Source: Terriglobia bacterium (GTDB taxonomy: Bacteria; Acidobacteriota; Terriglobia; Bryobacterales; Bryobacteraceae). From it: DNA of 64,000 nucleotides. Positions 18,271 through 30,391 of this stretch are shown in pieces. The stretch spans positions 119,575 through 183,574 of the forward strand of contig JAIQFS010000005.1 in NCBI GenBank assembly GCA_020073145.1, given 5' to 3'. The first letter of the stretch is position 1, and the number at the start of each line of letters is the position of its first letter. The notes under the pieces are model-generated. The model saw only the letters and a program-made list of their open reading frames with translations, was not told the origin of the DNA and made no database searches. The position numbers and the translations under genes are program-made.

Positions 18271-18385
18271 AGAGAATCTCTTATTAAACCACAACTCGCC
18301 TGCTTTGTTGAGGTTCCAGGCTTGATCGGCGCCGATCGGGGGTTGAACGGTCAGGATCGCCGACTGAGCGTGCCGGCCCCGGGGC

Positions 18386-21300
18386 CTACCACAGCAGCTT
18401 CAACCCGAGTTGAATCTGGCGGGAGGGCGTCGCCGTGCTGGTGATGATGCCCGCCGTGGGGGACACCCCGGACGGCGTGAACGTCACCGCGTTCGGCGTA
18501 TTGAAATTCGTCCGGTTGAGCACATTGAACAGCTCCGCGCGAAATTGCAGGTTCAGCCGCTCCCGAAGGTGCGTGTCCTTGAGCAAGGACAGGTCCCACG
18601 TTCCCAGCCCCGGTCCGATCAACGTGTCGCGGCCCAGGTTTCCATAAAACCCGCTGGCGGTCGGGGGCGCCAGGAAGGCCGCCGGGTTGAACCACTGGCC
18701 CGGAGTCCCCAGAATCACGGGTCCGGTGAACGCCGGGTTCACGAACGGCCGCACCGGGTTGCGCGTATCGCCGTTGTTCGAGGGGTTGTAGCTCAGTTGC
18801 GGCGTGAACGGAAAGCCGCCCTGGAGCGTGACGATGGAGTTGACCGTCCAGCCGCCGGCCAGCGTATGCGCCACCCCGCTGGCCTGCCGCCCGAAATGCT
18901 TCCCCTGCCCGAAGGGCAGAGCGTACACCGCGCTGATCGCCGCCACGTGGCGTACGTCGAAGTTTGCCAGCCCGCGGTCGGCGCGCAGATTGAAGGGATT
19001 CGACGCCAGCGCCGGCTCGTTGCCCGATGTAGTGGCGTTGACCGAGTCGCCATCGTCGATGGTCTTCGACCACGTGTACGTTCCGCGGAGCGCCAGGCCG
19101 CCGCTGAACCGGCGGTTGACGTCCACTTCGAGCGCGTTGTACGAGCTGTCCGCCTCCGAAAAATAAGTCCAGGTATTGGCAATCGCCGGATTGGGCTTGG
19201 CCGCCGTGGGGACGTAGTATGTGCCCGCCGGAACGGGCGTGCCGGCAATGCCGGCCGGGAAGTTGCCAGGGTAGTTCGCGGGGCACGGCGCTGCCGGGCA
19301 GACCACCGGAAACGGCTCGTTGGCATCGATGCCCAGAATCTCGTGATACCCGTGCGAGCCCACGTATCCCACCGTCAGCGCCGTGTTGGCCGTCAGCGCC
19401 TGCTGGATGCGCAGGCTCCAGGAAACCAGCGTGGGAGTCTGCAGGTCCGGCTGCACTCCCCCCGGCACCAGTTTGGCGGCGGCCGGCGCCGCCGCGGCGG
19501 TCGCGATGGGCAGCTGCGAAACCGGCACGTTCGGCAGACTGTACGTCGGGTTGTACGGCGCGTTCTGATCGGTCCGATAGCCCAGCGCGTCCTGTAAATC
19601 GTGGTACATCCCAAAGCCCGCCCGGATGACCGTGCGGTTGGTGTCGCGGAAGGGGCTCCAGGCCAGCCCGATCCGCGGTTGCGGCAGGAACTTTCCGTGG
19701 TTCGTCAAAAACGCCGAGGAGCCCACGGCCGGTTGCCCCGAGATCACCCCGTTGGGATAGGTGTAGGTGGAGGCGCGACCCTGCGCCTCGTTCCAGCCAG
19801 AGGTGAATTCATCGCGGAAGCCGAGCGTCACCGCCAGCCGGGGATTCAGGCGGATGGCGTCTTCGGCGTACACCGCGCCATACCAGGAACGCCAGCTCAT
19901 CGACGTGGGTGCCGGGTCGTACAGCAGCGACCCCACCGTTCCTTGGAGGAACGTCTGCAGGCTGGCAAAGGTCGCCTGTCCGAACTGGCTGAGCGCGAGT
20001 TTTTCGTTCGACCGCAGCCTCTGGAACCAGGCGCCCACGCTGATCTGATGGCGGCCCTTCGTCAGCGATACCTGGTCTTCATAGGTAAACAGGCTCCGGG
20101 CGAGCGGCAGGTTGCTGCCGTTGTTGCTGCCCGCCAGGCTCAACTGCGCCGTCGGGTTCGAGGCTGCGCTGCCTCCCACCACCAGCGCGCCCAATGGCTT
20201 GCCCGTCAGGAAGCCCGGCAGGCTGGCCGCCGGACTACCCGGCGTCGGTTCTCCCGTGAAGAAATACCCGGCCCGAGAAAAGCCGAACCGCGCGGTGTTG
20301 ATCGCGGTCGGAGAAAACACGTGCGTCTCCTCCAGGCTCACGACTTGCTCCCGAAGGCTTTCCACGTCGGTGCTGTACAGGTTGAAGCTGGTGGGAGTGT
20401 CGTCCGCGCTGTCATCCACCGTGTACACCCCGTTCAGCGTATCCTTCTCCGAAAAAATACGATCCAGCCGCGTGGTTCCAAACTCGTCCCGCATGGTTTG
20501 CAGCGGATTGTTGAAGGCTTCGGAAATGCCCCCGAAATCCGGAGCCCCGGGAGTGGCGCTCGGCCATGCCGAAATCAGCGGCGAGACTCCCACAAATGCC
20601 AGCCCGTTCGCCGGGCAGGGGCTCGGGGCCGGCGTCACCAGTTTGCACGGCAGGTACCCATTGCGGGCATTGTCATCCGGCACCAGATCCACGCCGGTCT
20701 GGTGCAGGTGCTGCCGCAGCCCTTCGTAATTGCCGAATAGAAACGTCTTGTCCTTCTGGATGGGCCCGCCAACCGAGCCCCCAAACTCGTTCCGCTGGAA
20801 GCCCGGGGTCGAACTCCCGTCGAAGAAGTTCCGCGCATCCAGCGTGTTGTTGCGCAGAAACTCGTACAGGGAGCCGTGCCACGTGTTGCCGCCCGATTGC
20901 GTGACGATCAGGACCTGGGCGCCCGGCCGCTTGCCGTACTCGGCCCCATAGGAATCGCGCAGCAGATTGAATTCCCGCACCGCGTCCACCCCCAGCAACT
21001 CCTGGGTCACGCCGCCCGGCTGCATGTTGTTCTCGGCCGCGCCCGTGAACTCCACCCCGTTCAGCAGAAACAGATTCTGCTGCGGCCGGCTTCCCGAAAC
21101 GACGAAATTGTTGCCCGACGTCGAATTGGAAACGCCCGCGCCGCCAAATTTCTCCCAGGTGAAATTCACCACCCCGGGATTCAGCGTCAGCAGCAGATCG
21201 AAGCTCCTCCCATTGAGCGGCAGGTCCTGGATCTGCTCCTGCGCCACCAGGCCGGAAATGTCGGTGGTGGTGACGCTCACCGGCGGCGCGTCGGCAGGGA

Positions 21301-21646
21301 CCGTGACCTGCTGGCTCGACTCGCCCACTTGCAGGCTCACGTTGACCTCGGCCTCCTGACCCACGGCCAGGCGGACTCCGGTGCGGACTTTTTCGGAAAA
21401 GCCGGGCTTCTGCGCGCGAAGCTCATAGGGACCGGCGGGCAGCGAAAGAACCTGATAACGCCCCCCGCCGCCGGTGACCGTGCGCCGAATGGCCCCCGTG
21501 CCGGCGTTCTTCACTGTCACCGTCGCGCCCGCGATCAGGCCGCCGGACGGGTCCGTCACGGTTCCGAAGAGCCCGGCCGACCCCTGCGCCGAAAGCCAGG
21601 CCGCGCTCAGGAAAAAAGAAGCGATCCCTCTCTTGACCGTGCGCAT
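18386..21646 (-). CDS. TonB-dependent receptor with carboxypeptidase-like domain (Oar-like)
   Basis: 1086 aa outer-membrane receptor. A signal peptide ends near SAQG (residue ~21). Residues about 24-110 form a carboxypeptidase-regulatory-like module ([20 protein letters not shown]). A plug region with [18 protein letters not shown] and [15 protein letters not shown] follows, then a large beta-barrel ending in [10 protein letters not shown], an aromatic C-terminus suited to BAM insertion. No obvious TonB box is seen. Acidobacteria encode many such receptors; the ligand is unknown. A good promoter lies directly upstream, and the gene is divergent from an XRE/PBP-like regulator. Confidence 0.93.
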   Translation of the reverse strand: MRTVKRGIASFFLSAAWLSAQGSAGLFGTVTDPSGGLIAGATVTVKNAGTGAIRRTVTGGGGRYQVLSLPAGPYELRAQKPGFSEKVRTGVRLAVGQEAEVNVSLQVGESSQQVTVPADAPPVSVTTTDISGLVAQEQIQDLPLNGRSFDLLLTLNPGVVNFTWEKFGGAGVSNSTSGNNFVVSGSRPQQNLFLLNGVEFTGAAENNMQPGGVTQELLGVDAVREFNLLRDSYGAEYGKRPGAQVLIVTQSGGNTWHGSLYEFLRNNTLDARNFFDGSSTPGFQRNEFGGSVGGPIQKDKTFLFGNYEGLRQHLHQTGVDLVPDDNARNGYLPCKLVTPAPSPCPANGLAFVGVSPLISAWPSATPGAPDFGGISEAFNNPLQTMRDEFGTTRLDRIFSEKDTLNGVYTVDDSADDTPTSFNLYSTDVESLREQVVSLEETHVFSPTAINTARFGFSRAGYFFTGEPTPGSPAASLPGFLTGKPLGALVVGGSAASNPTAQLSLAGSNNGSNLPLARSLFTYEDQVSLTKGRHQISVGAWFQRLRSNEKLALSQFGQATFASLQTFLQGTVGSLLYDPAPTSMSWRSWYGAVYAEDAIRLNPRLAVTLGFRDEFTSGWNEAQGRASTYTYPNGVISGQPAVGSSAFLTNHGKFLPQPRIGLAWSPFRDTNRTVIRAGFGMYHDLQDALGYRTDQNAPYNPTYSLPNVPVSQLPIATAAAAPAAAKLVPGGVQPDLQTPTLVSWSLRIQQALTANTALTVGYVGSHGYHEILGIDANEPFPVVCPAAPCPANYPGNFPAGIAGTPVPAGTYYVPTAAKPNPAIANTWTYFSEADSSYNALEVDVNRRFSGGLALRGTYTWSKTIDDGDSVNATTSGNEPALASNPFNLRADRGLANFDVRHVAAISAVYALPFGQGKHFGRQASGVAHTLAGGWTVNSIVTLQGGFPFTPQLSYNPSNNGDTRNPVRPFVNPAFTGPVILGTPGQWFNPAAFLAPPTASGFYGNLGRDTLIGPGLGTWDLSLLKDTHLRERLNLQFRAELFNVLNRTNFNTPNAVTFTPSGVSPTAGIITSTATPSRQIQLGLKLLW

Positions 21647-21654
21647 GTCCTGTT

Positions 21655-21683
21655 AGATTACCATTGTAGTGTAAAACTGACAA
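21655..21683 (-). promoter_or_regulatory. Promoter of the TonB receptor gene
   Basis: On the minus strand TTGTCA (21683-21678), 17-nt spacer, TAATCT (21660-21655). The ATG (21646) is 8 nt after the -10, so the transcript starts about 1-2 nt before the start codon. A short AGGA lies within those 8 nt. Confidence 0.6.
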
Positions 21684-21790
21684 CTCACCCCGTCATGCCG
21701 CGGCGCGGCCCCGGCTCGACTCGCGCCGCGGGGTCAGGCATCCGCCGGGAGTGCGATCATAAGAAGCGTGCCGAACGAGTGTGAGCCATA

Positions 21791-21805
21791 CACGACATTG
21801 TCGTG
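21791..21805. promoter_or_regulatory. Palindrome CACGAC-ATT-GTCGTG, candidate operator
   Basis: Perfect 6-bp arms with a 3-nt centre, in the divergent region between the TonB receptor and the HTH regulator, 36 nt before the preferred start of the regulator. It is a natural candidate for autoregulation by that XRE-type protein. Confidence 0.45.
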
Positions 21806-21841
21806 CCAACGTATCGGAAGATCCGAGGGGTGCCTGGCCTC

Positions 21842-22978
21842 ATGAAATCGAAACCGGCTGCCGACATTGAAAACCGCCTGGCTGAGCTGCGCCAGCGGCG
21901 CGGTCTGTCCGCCGCCCACCTGGCCAAGCTGGTGGGGATCAGCCGCCAGACCATCTATGCCATGGAAGCCGGGGGCTACGTGCCCAATACGCTTGTCGCC
22001 CTCCGCATGGCGCGCGCGCTCGAAGCCGAAGTGGAGGATCTCTTCCGCCTGCGCGAAGAACCGGCCGCCCCCCAGCTTCGCGCCGAACACGCCACGCTGC
22101 TGCCCGGTTCCGAGGCGCCTCAGCCCGGTCAGGCCGTGCAGTTGTGCCGCGTGGACCGGCATCTGATGGCGTCGGTTCCTTCGCCGCTGCCCTGGTATTT
22201 TCCGGCCAGCGACGCCGTCGTCATCCACAAGCCCGCCCGCTATCGGAAGACCGACGTCGAGGTGTTTCACGAGGAGGCCGATTTTCGCAACCGCATCCTG
22301 GTGGCCGGCTGCGACCCCGGCATCTCGGTGTTGGCCCGCCATGTCCAGCCGGCCGGCATCGAGCTGGTCCTGGCCCATCGGAATAGTTCGCAATCCCTGA
22401 AACTTCTCAAGCAGGGCTGTGTCCACGTGGCCGGCACGCATCTGCGCGATGAAGCCAGCGGCGAATCCAATCTCCCCGAAATCGGCCGCCTGTTTGCGAA
22501 GAACGCCGTCGCCGTCATCTCGTTTGCCGTCTGGGAAGAAGGCATCCTCACCGCCCGCGGCAACCCCAAGGGCATCCGCGCCGTGGAGGATTTCGGGCGC
22601 GAGGACGTCTCCATCGTCAACCGCGAGGCAGGCGCCGGCAGCCGCCTGCTGCTCGACACGCGCCTCAAACGCGCCCGCGTCGACCCTCGCTCGGTTCACG
22701 GCTACGAACGCATCGCCCCCGGCCATCTTCCCGCCGCCTGGCAGATCCATTCCGGCGCCGCCGACGCCTGCATCGCCACCCGCGCCGCAGCCCGCATGTT
22801 TGGCCTGGCCTTCGTCCCGCTGGTCAGTGAGCGCTACGATCTCGCCATCCGCCGCACGCACCTCGACCTGCCCGGCATCCAGACCCTGCTCGACACCCTC
22901 AGCCGCTCCAGTTTTCGCCGCGAATTGGAGAGCCTCGGCGGCTACGACGCGAAGGCTGCCGGCCAGCGCATGTTGTGA
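21842..22978 (+). CDS. XRE-family HTH regulator fused to PBP-like ligand-binding domain
   Basis: 378 aa from ATG 21842 (a GTG at 21803 would add 13 residues but lies in a palindrome). Residues about 8-65 form an HTH_3 domain (GLSAAHLAKLVGISRQTIYAMEAG). Residues about 130-360 match the periplasmic-binding-protein-like fold found in some ModE/MolR-type regulators, with GCDPGISVLARHV and VNREAGAGSRLLLD. Ligand unknown; oxyanions such as molybdate are possible by analogy. Divergent from the TonB receptor, so it may control it; this is inference. Confidence 0.9.
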   Translation: MKSKPAADIENRLAELRQRRGLSAAHLAKLVGISRQTIYAMEAGGYVPNTLVALRMARALEAEVEDLFRLREEPAAPQLRAEHATLLPGSEAPQPGQAVQLCRVDRHLMASVPSPLPWYFPASDAVVIHKPARYRKTDVEVFHEEADFRNRILVAGCDPGISVLARHVQPAGIELVLAHRNSSQSLKLLKQGCVHVAGTHLRDEASGESNLPEIGRLFAKNAVAVISFAVWEEGILTARGNPKGIRAVEDFGREDVSIVNREAGAGSRLLLDTRLKRARVDPRSVHGYERIAPGHLPAAWQIHSGAADACIATRAAARMFGLAFVPLVSERYDLAIRRTHLDLPGIQTLLDTLSRSSFRRELESLGGYDAKAAGQRML

Positions 22979-23011
22979 TTCCCGTGCCCAGCTGGGCAGC
23001 GATCCGTCGCC

Positions 23012-23425
23012 TCAATTGGCCTTGAGGCGCGAGGGTAGGTGGACCTTGAAGACCTGCGGATCGAAGCACACCAGGCCGTGCACGTCGGCCAATTGGAGGA
23101 TCAGAGGGAAGACCTTCGGATACCCGTCCGGCCGGAGGGCGAGGATGACGTGAAACGCGGAGGACTCCATCGCACAAGCCCAGGGACAGGACTCCAGATC
23201 CTCTTCCGGCACCATGTCGATCTCCGGGTAGTGGGCGGTGAGATCCGCACAGAATGCATAGACCCCGCCGTTGAACTCCGAAGGAACGCCTCGCCCTTCC
23301 AAGAGCTCGGCGAACCGCTTCGCCGCCTGTTTGTCGGAAATCGCGTGGTCGCTTTCCCAGAGGCCCAGGTAGCGCCTGGCTTCCCCCGTCTCCTGCTGGT
23401 TTGCGGATTGCATACTACCGATCAT
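23012..23425 (-). CDS. Hypothetical cytoplasmic protein
   Basis: About 137 aa from ATG 23425; alternatives are 23413 and a longer form from 23473. It contains YLGLWESDHAISDKQAAKRF, EFNGGVYAFCADLTAHYPEI and LADVHGLVCFDPQ. The last motif recalls small stand-alone or immunity-like proteins with a 'gLvxyDPQ' segment, but I cannot assign a family. No membrane segment. A TTGTTT-17-TATTCT promoter-like pair and a TCTAT-CACA-ATAGA palindrome (23438-23451) lie upstream. Confidence 0.6.
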   Translation of the reverse strand: MIGSMQSANQQETGEARRYLGLWESDHAISDKQAAKRFAELLEGRGVPSEFNGGVYAFCADLTAHYPEIDMVPEEDLESCPWACAMESSAFHVILALRPDGYPKVFPLILQLADVHGLVCFDPQVFKVHLPSRLKAN

Positions 23426-23437
23426 TCCGACCGCGAA

Positions 23438-23451
23438 TCTATCACAATAGA
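23438..23451. promoter_or_regulatory. TCTAT-CACA-ATAGA palindrome in leader of the 23012-23425 gene
   Basis: Perfect 5-bp arms around 4 nt, just upstream of the preferred start codon and downstream of the TATTCT -10-like box. Possible operator or leader hairpin. Confidence 0.3.
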
Positions 23452-23583
23452 CAAACCGGCGAGAATACAACAACAGTTAGATGTAAACAAAATTGTAAAA
23501 AGCTCATCCCCCTTGCCCTGAGCAGCCGCATTGGCCCTGGCGGCCTCCTGCCCGCCCACCAATTCCAGATATTCAAGCCCGAT

Positions 23584-23629
23584 TTGACACCCGTCGGAAC
23601 CTGATGTTACACGTAGGGCTTCGGAGGGG
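23584..23629 (+). promoter_or_regulatory. Putative promoter and Shine-Dalgarno of the nuo cluster
   Basis: A perfect TTGACA (23584-23589) is followed after 18 nt by a weak TACACG (23608-23613). A strong GGAGGGG (about 23623-23629) precedes the nuoC ATG at 23635. The -10 is poor, so the promoter call is tentative; the ribosome site is clear. Confidence 0.4.
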
Positions 23630-23634
23630 ATCGC

Positions 23635-24270
23635 ATGGCGGACGAGCAGAGGCCACCAGACTCCGAGTCGCAACCTCCGAAGGCTCCTGAGGACACAGCC
23701 AAGCCGGTTTCTCCCAAGCCCGCGGTCCCCAAGGCTGCTCCGCCGCCCAAACCGCCCGCCATCATGGCAGCCGTTCTCTGGGAGAGCGAATTGGCCCGCG
23801 ATGTGAAAGAACAGTTCGGCGACCGCCTCCTCGCCGCCTCCACGTATCTGGGACAGAATTTCTTATTGGTGAAGCCTGAGGCTGCCGTCCCCGTCGTCGA
23901 ATATTTGAAGGTGGAGGCCGACTTCGACTACCTGGTGGACATCACTGCGGTCGACTGGCCGAAACGAGCCGAGCGCTTCGATCTGGTCTACATCGTCTAC
24001 AGCTTTGCGCGCAATGAGCGTGTGCGCGTCAAGACTTCCATTGCTGACGGCTTCCGGCCGGCCACGACCACCGGCGTGCATCTGACCGCGAACTGGCTGG
24101 AGCGCGAAGTGTTCGATATGTTCGGCATCGAGTTCGCCGGGCACCCCGACCTGCGGCGCATTCTGCTGCCGGAGGACTGGCAGGGCTATCCCTTGCGCAA
24201 AGACTACCCCATCCTCCAGCAGGACCAGCGCTGGGTGCAGGAAAACCTGGGCATCGAAAGCGGGCAGTGA
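23635..24270 (+). CDS. nuoC: NADH-quinone oxidoreductase subunit C
   Basis: 211 aa. Peripheral-arm subunit of complex I (30-kDa homologue). After a Pro/Ala/Lys-rich N-terminal extension of about 42 residues, the body shows [37 protein letters not shown] and [10 protein letters not shown], the signature end of NuoC. The extension is unusual in composition and probably disordered. First gene of a nine-gene nuo cluster, 4 nt before nuoD. It is separate from, not fused to, nuoD. Confidence 0.97.
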   Translation: MADEQRPPDSESQPPKAPEDTAKPVSPKPAVPKAAPPPKPPAIMAAVLWESELARDVKEQFGDRLLAASTYLGQNFLLVKPEAAVPVVEYLKVEADFDYLVDITAVDWPKRAERFDLVYIVYSFARNERVRVKTSIADGFRPATTTGVHLTANWLEREVFDMFGIEFAGHPDLRRILLPEDWQGYPLRKDYPILQQDQRWVQENLGIESGQ

Positions 24271-24274
24271 GCCT

Positions 24275-25387
24275 ATGCCGGACGCCACGTTTCTCGACTC
24301 GACCGAGCTGGTTCTCAATATGGGGCCGCAGCACCCGTCCACGCACGGCGTGCTGCGCGTCATCCTGAAACTTGACGGGGAAAGGGTGCTGGGCACCGAT
24401 TGCGTCATTGGTTACCTGCACCGCGGCGTCGAGAAGATTGCGGAGAACCGCACCTACGCCCAGTTCAATCCGTACGTTGACCGCATGGACTACGTAGCGG
24501 CTGTCTCCAACGGCCTAGGCTACTGCCTCGCAGTGGAGAAACTGCTGAACACCGAGGCCCCGGCGCGCGCGCAAGTGGTGAGAGTGATCCTCACGGAGTT
24601 GAACCGCATCGCCAGCCACTTACTGTGGCTCGGCACGCATGCGCTCGACATCGGCGCCATTACCCCCGTGTTTTATTGCTTCCGTGAGCGCGAAGAGGCT
24701 CTTCATATTTTCGAGCAATACTGCGGCGCACGGCTCACCACGCACGCCTTCCGCATCGGCGGCCTGCAGTATGAGACCTATGACGGCTTTGAGCGCGACG
24801 TTCAGGCCTTCTGCGACATGTTTCTGGCCAAGGTGGATGAGTACGAGGAACTGCTCACGAACAACCGCATCTGGGTGGGCCGGCTACAGAACGTGGGTGT
24901 GCTCAGCGCCGACGAGTGCAAGGAATACGGCGTCACCGGCCCGGTGCTGCGCGCCGCCGGCGTGAAGTGGGACCTGCGCAAGGCGCAGCCGTACTCCGGC
25001 TACGAGAAGTACCAGTTCGACATTCCCACGCGCCAGAACGGCGACACCTACGACCGCTACATCGTGCGCATGCAGGAAATGCGCCAGTCGGTGCGCATTC
25101 TCCGCCAGGCCGTCGGCAATCTGCACGAAGGTCCCATCATGGCCAAGGTTCCCAAGGTGATGAAGCCGCCGGTGGGCGAAGCCTACGTGTCGATCGAAGC
25201 GCCCAAGGGCGAGCTGGGATATTACATCGTCAGCGATGGTTCCGTGCAGCCGTACCGCGTGCGGGTTAGGCCGCCCTCGTTCGTGAACCTGCAGGCTCTC
25301 GACCGCATGGTGCGCGGCGCGCTGATCGCCGACGTGGTGGCGGTGATTGGAACTCTAGATATCGTCCTGGGCGAGGTGGACCGGTGA
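24275..25387 (+). CDS. nuoD: NADH-quinone oxidoreductase subunit D
   Basis: 370 aa, the 49-kDa homologue lining the quinone site. It begins with the family motif [20 protein letters not shown]; the [16 protein letters not shown] segment and [19 protein letters not shown] follow. The end [37 protein letters not shown] is diagnostic. Its stop overlaps the nuoI start (GTGA). Confidence 0.98.
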   Translation: MPDATFLDSTELVLNMGPQHPSTHGVLRVILKLDGERVLGTDCVIGYLHRGVEKIAENRTYAQFNPYVDRMDYVAAVSNGLGYCLAVEKLLNTEAPARAQVVRVILTELNRIASHLLWLGTHALDIGAITPVFYCFREREEALHIFEQYCGARLTTHAFRIGGLQYETYDGFERDVQAFCDMFLAKVDEYEELLTNNRIWVGRLQNVGVLSADECKEYGVTGPVLRAAGVKWDLRKAQPYSGYEKYQFDIPTRQNGDTYDRYIVRMQEMRQSVRILRQAVGNLHEGPIMAKVPKVMKPPVGEAYVSIEAPKGELGYYIVSDGSVQPYRVRVRPPSFVNLQALDRMVRGALIADVVAVIGTLDIVLGEVDR

Positions 25388-25842
25388 TGGGCAAGCTCCT
25401 GAAGAAGATCTTCCTCGTGGATTTGTTCCAGGGCCTGCGGGTCACCTTCCGCAGCCAGAACCCCAGGAGCATTGTCACGGAGCAGTATCCGGCTGAGCGG
25501 CCGCGCATTGCGGAGCGCTATCGGGGCGCGCCGCGCATGAACACGAACCCGGAAACCGGCGAATCGCTGTGCATCGGCTGCAACCTGTGCGCCTTGGCGT
25601 GTCCGGAGAGCCTCATCGTGATGACCAGCGAGCGCAACGAAAAGACGAAGAGGAAGGAATTAGCCACCTACACCTTTGACCTCTCCCGCTGCATGTTCTG
25701 CGGCCTGTGCGAAGACGCGTGTCCCACGGACGCGTTGGAACTGACACAGGACTTCGAGCTGGCGACCTATACCCGGGAAGGCCAGATCTGGGACCGGAAG
25801 ATGCTCGAGGAGGGGCCGCGGCCCACGCGGTACAAATGGTGA
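25384..25842 (+). CDS. nuoI: NADH-quinone oxidoreductase subunit I (two 4Fe-4S)
   Basis: 152 aa. Two ferredoxin-type clusters are clear: [14 protein letters not shown] and [14 protein letters not shown], giving N6a/N6b that pass electrons toward N2. GTG at 25384 overlaps the nuoD stop and is directly followed by an ATG at 25387, which could be the real start. In most bacteria nuoI follows nuoH; here it follows nuoD directly. Confidence 0.97.
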   Translation: MMGKLLKKIFLVDLFQGLRVTFRSQNPRSIVTEQYPAERPRIAERYRGAPRMNTNPETGESLCIGCNLCALACPESLIVMTSERNEKTKRKELATYTFDLSRCMFCGLCEDACPTDALELTQDFELATYTREGQIWDRKMLEEGPRPTRYKW

Positions 25843-26351
25843 TCGACGCCGTCTCGTTTTACCTGTTCGCGCTGATGGTGCTGGGGGGCGGCATCCTGAC
25901 CATCACGCGGCGCAACGCGGTACACAGCGCGATCTCGCTCATTGTTTCGCTGCTCGGCGTGGCCGGCCTGTACCTGCTGCAGGGGGCCGAGTTTCTGTTC
26001 GCGGTGCAGATTGTGCTTTATGTGGGCGGCATCATGCTGCTGTTCCTGTTTGTGATCATGCTGGTGAACCTCGACATGGCCGCCAAGGAGCGGCAGTTCA
26101 ACCACCAATGGCTGGTGGCGCTGGTGGCGGTGGCCTTGGTGGGCGCGCAGACCGGCTATTTCCTGATTCGCGGCCAAGGCGCGTTTCGGATTGCCGACGC
26201 GGGGGGGATCGCGCCGCCATCCGCGCTGGGCAATACCGAAATACTGGCGGATGCTCTGTTCTCGAAATATCTGCTGCCCTTCGAGTTGGTTTCGGTGCTG
26301 CTGCTGGTGGCGGTGGTGGGCTCGGTGGTGATGGCCAAAAAGAGGATCTGA
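25836..26351 (+). CDS. nuoJ: NADH-quinone oxidoreductase subunit J
   Basis: 171 aa membrane subunit. Five hydrophobic helices are visible, including the conserved [20 protein letters not shown] that carries the pi-bulge helix of NuoJ. ATG 25836 overlaps nuoI by 7 nt; GTG 25839 is the alternative. It lies between nuoI and nuoK in standard order. Confidence 0.95.
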   Translation: MVIDAVSFYLFALMVLGGGILTITRRNAVHSAISLIVSLLGVAGLYLLQGAEFLFAVQIVLYVGGIMLLFLFVIMLVNLDMAAKERQFNHQWLVALVAVALVGAQTGYFLIRGQGAFRIADAGGIAPPSALGNTEILADALFSKYLLPFELVSVLLLVAVVGSVVMAKKRI

Positions 26352-26353
26352 GG

Positions 26354-26662
26354 ATGCATCCGATTACGACCGTTCATTATCTGGCGCTGAGCGCGGCCTT
26401 ACTGCTGATCGGCACGGTGGGCGTGCTCACGCGCCGCAATATCGTGATCATTCTGATGTCGATCGAGCTGATCTTGAACGCGGTGAACATCAACCTGATT
26501 GCGTTTTCGCACGCGCTGCGGAGCGTCGACGGCCAGATTTTCGCGATTTTTGTGATCACCGATGCCGTGGCCGAGGCGGCCGTGGGACTGGGGATTCTGA
26601 TCGCGCTGTTTCGCAACAAGGAGACCGTGCAGGCGGATGAAGTGGATTTATTGAAGTGGTGA
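26354..26662 (+). CDS. nuoK: NADH-quinone oxidoreductase subunit K
   Basis: 102 aa, three membrane helices, normal NuoK length. [17 protein letters not shown] contains the conserved membrane Glu of the proton channel, and [17 protein letters not shown] carries the second. ATG 26354 is 2 nt after the nuoJ stop; its own stop overlaps nuoL. Confidence 0.97.
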   Translation: MHPITTVHYLALSAALLLIGTVGVLTRRNIVIILMSIELILNAVNINLIAFSHALRSVDGQIFAIFVITDAVAEAAVGLGILIALFRNKETVQADEVDLLKW

Positions 26663-28773
26663 CCGTGAACTGGCTCGATCAGATCTGGCTGATTCCGCTG
26701 TTCCCGCTCGCGGGGGCGGCGCTGATGCTGGGGTTTGGCAAGTGGCTCGACCCGCAGCCGGTATCCGACGTCGCGGTGGCGCCCGATCTGGCTCTCGATC
26801 CGCATCCTCACGGCCTGAACGCGCACGGACGGCTCAAGTTTCTCATCAGCCTGCTCTGCCCCGGCACGGTGCTGCTCTCGTTCCTGCTTTCGGTGGGCGC
26901 CGTGTGGGAGCTCTCCACGGTGCCGCAGCGGATGCACCAGGTCATTCAGTTCAGTTGGGTGGCGGGTCTGCCGTTCCACACGGCCAGCGGGCGGATCGCG
27001 ATGTTTCAGGCCGATTGGGGTTTTCTGCTCGATCCGCTCAGCAGCGTCATGATCCTGGTAGTGACCGGCGTCGGCTTCCTGATCCACGTCTATTCGGTCG
27101 GCTACATGGCCCACGACAACGGCTATTACCGTTTCTTCGGGTACCTCAATCTGTTCGTCTTTTTCATGTTGATGCTGGTGCTGGCCAATAACTACGCGCT
27201 GCTCTTCGTCGGTTGGGAAGGCGTGGGCCTGTGCAGCTACCTGCTCATCGGCTTCTACTTCCACAAGAAGTCGGCGGCCGACGCCGGCAAAAAGGCGTTC
27301 GTGATGAACCGGGTGGGCGATGCCGGCTTCATCCTCGGTATGCTGCTCATGCTGCAAGTGCTCGGGACCGTCCGCTTCACCGGCGTTCACGCCGCGCTCG
27401 CCGGCTTCCAGTCCGAGTCCGGCGGCTTCGGCGTGCTCAGCGCGATGGCGCTGCTGCTGTTCATCGGCGCCACTGGTAAATCGGCGCAGTTCCCGCTGTA
27501 CACCTGGCTGCCCGACGCCATGGAAGGCCCCACTCCGGTCTCCGCCTTGATCCACGCCGCCACCATGGTGACCGCAGGCGTCTATATGGTGGCGCGCTCC
27601 GCGGCCCTCTTCCATCTCACGCCGGACACCTCCACCATCGTGGCCGTGGTCGGCGCGTTCACCGCCATCTTCGCCGCGTCGATTGCGCTGGTGCAGAACG
27701 ATATCAAGCGTGTGCTGGCCTACTCCACCGTCAGCCAGCTCGGGTATATGTTCCTGGCGCTTGGAGTCGGCGCATACTGGGTCGCCGTATTCCACCTGTT
27801 CACCCACGCGTTTTTTAAAGCCCTGCTGTTCTTGTGCTCGGGCTCGGTGATTCACGCTATGGGCGGCGAGCAGGACATGCGCCGCATGGGCGCGCTCAAG
27901 AACAAGATCCCTATCACGCACTGGACCATGTGGGTAGGTTCCGTGGCCATCGCCGGTATCCCGGGACTCGCGGGATTTTTCTCGAAGGACGAAATCCTGT
28001 GGCAGTCGTATCAGCGCTCCGGGATCCTCTGGATCGTGGGCTTCGTCACCGCCGGCCTGACCGCCTTCTACATGTGGCGGCTCATGAACCTCACGTTCTA
28101 CGGCCAGTCGCGCGTCGCGCCCGAGAAGGAAGCGCACATCCAGGAATCGCCGGCCGTGATGACCATTCCGCTGAGCATCCTAGCGCTGGGCAGCATTCTC
28201 GCCGGCTGGTTGGGCACGCCCAAGCTGTGGAACCTCGGAGAGAGTTTCCGCGCGTTCGAGACGTGGCTGGAGCCGGCATTCCCCAAAGTCGAAGCCGCCA
28301 AGCACGCCGCCTCCACCGAATGGCTGTTGATGGCGCTTTCCGTGGCCGTCGCGTTCGCCGGCATCGGAGTCGCGCGCTACTTCTACACCATCCGCACTGA
28401 AATCCCCGACCGCCTCGGCGCTGCGTTCCAACCTCTCTACACCACGCTCTACCGCAAGTGGTACGTCGATGAGATCTACGATTTCCTCTTCGTCAACGGC
28501 CTCGGCAAAGGCGGCGGCCGCGTGTGCGGCGCCTTCGACCGCAACATCGTGGATGGCGGCGTCAATGGAGCGGGCTGGCTGACGCGCTTCACCTCCACCC
28601 TCTCCATCTGGTGGGACACCTGGATCATCGATGGCGCGGTGCGCTTTGGCTCGTTCTTCGTAAAGATGCTCTCGTTCCCCGTGTGCCTGCTGCAGACCGG
28701 CCGCGTGCAGGCATATGCCTTTTTCGTGGTGATTGGCATTCTGGCGTTCTTCGGGTATTACGTGACGCGGTAG
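26659..28773 (+). CDS. nuoL: NADH-quinone oxidoreductase subunit L
   Basis: About 704 aa antiporter-like subunit with a long C-terminal lateral helix. Motifs: [42 protein letters not shown] and [16 protein letters not shown]. An insertion of about 35 residues after the first helix ([20 protein letters not shown]) is not in typical NuoL. Start choice: GTG 26659 gives a 4-nt overlap like other junctions here; GTG at 26656 or 26665 is possible. Confidence 0.97.
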   Translation: MTVNWLDQIWLIPLFPLAGAALMLGFGKWLDPQPVSDVAVAPDLALDPHPHGLNAHGRLKFLISLLCPGTVLLSFLLSVGAVWELSTVPQRMHQVIQFSWVAGLPFHTASGRIAMFQADWGFLLDPLSSVMILVVTGVGFLIHVYSVGYMAHDNGYYRFFGYLNLFVFFMLMLVLANNYALLFVGWEGVGLCSYLLIGFYFHKKSAADAGKKAFVMNRVGDAGFILGMLLMLQVLGTVRFTGVHAALAGFQSESGGFGVLSAMALLLFIGATGKSAQFPLYTWLPDAMEGPTPVSALIHAATMVTAGVYMVARSAALFHLTPDTSTIVAVVGAFTAIFAASIALVQNDIKRVLAYSTVSQLGYMFLALGVGAYWVAVFHLFTHAFFKALLFLCSGSVIHAMGGEQDMRRMGALKNKIPITHWTMWVGSVAIAGIPGLAGFFSKDEILWQSYQRSGILWIVGFVTAGLTAFYMWRLMNLTFYGQSRVAPEKEAHIQESPAVMTIPLSILALGSILAGWLGTPKLWNLGESFRAFETWLEPAFPKVEAAKHAASTEWLLMALSVAVAFAGIGVARYFYTIRTEIPDRLGAAFQPLYTTLYRKWYVDEIYDFLFVNGLGKGGGRVCGAFDRNIVDGGVNGAGWLTRFTSTLSIWWDTWIIDGAVRFGSFFVKMLSFPVCLLQTGRVQAYAFFVVIGILAFFGYYVTR

Positions 28774-28777
28774 CGAT

Positions 28778-30387
<1,610 letters not shown>

Positions 30388-30391
<4 letters not shown>

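Noticed and set aside
26377..28137. Long minus-strand frame opposite nuoL
   Set aside because: His/Glu/Asp/Arg-rich shadow of a conserved gene in high G+C DNA.
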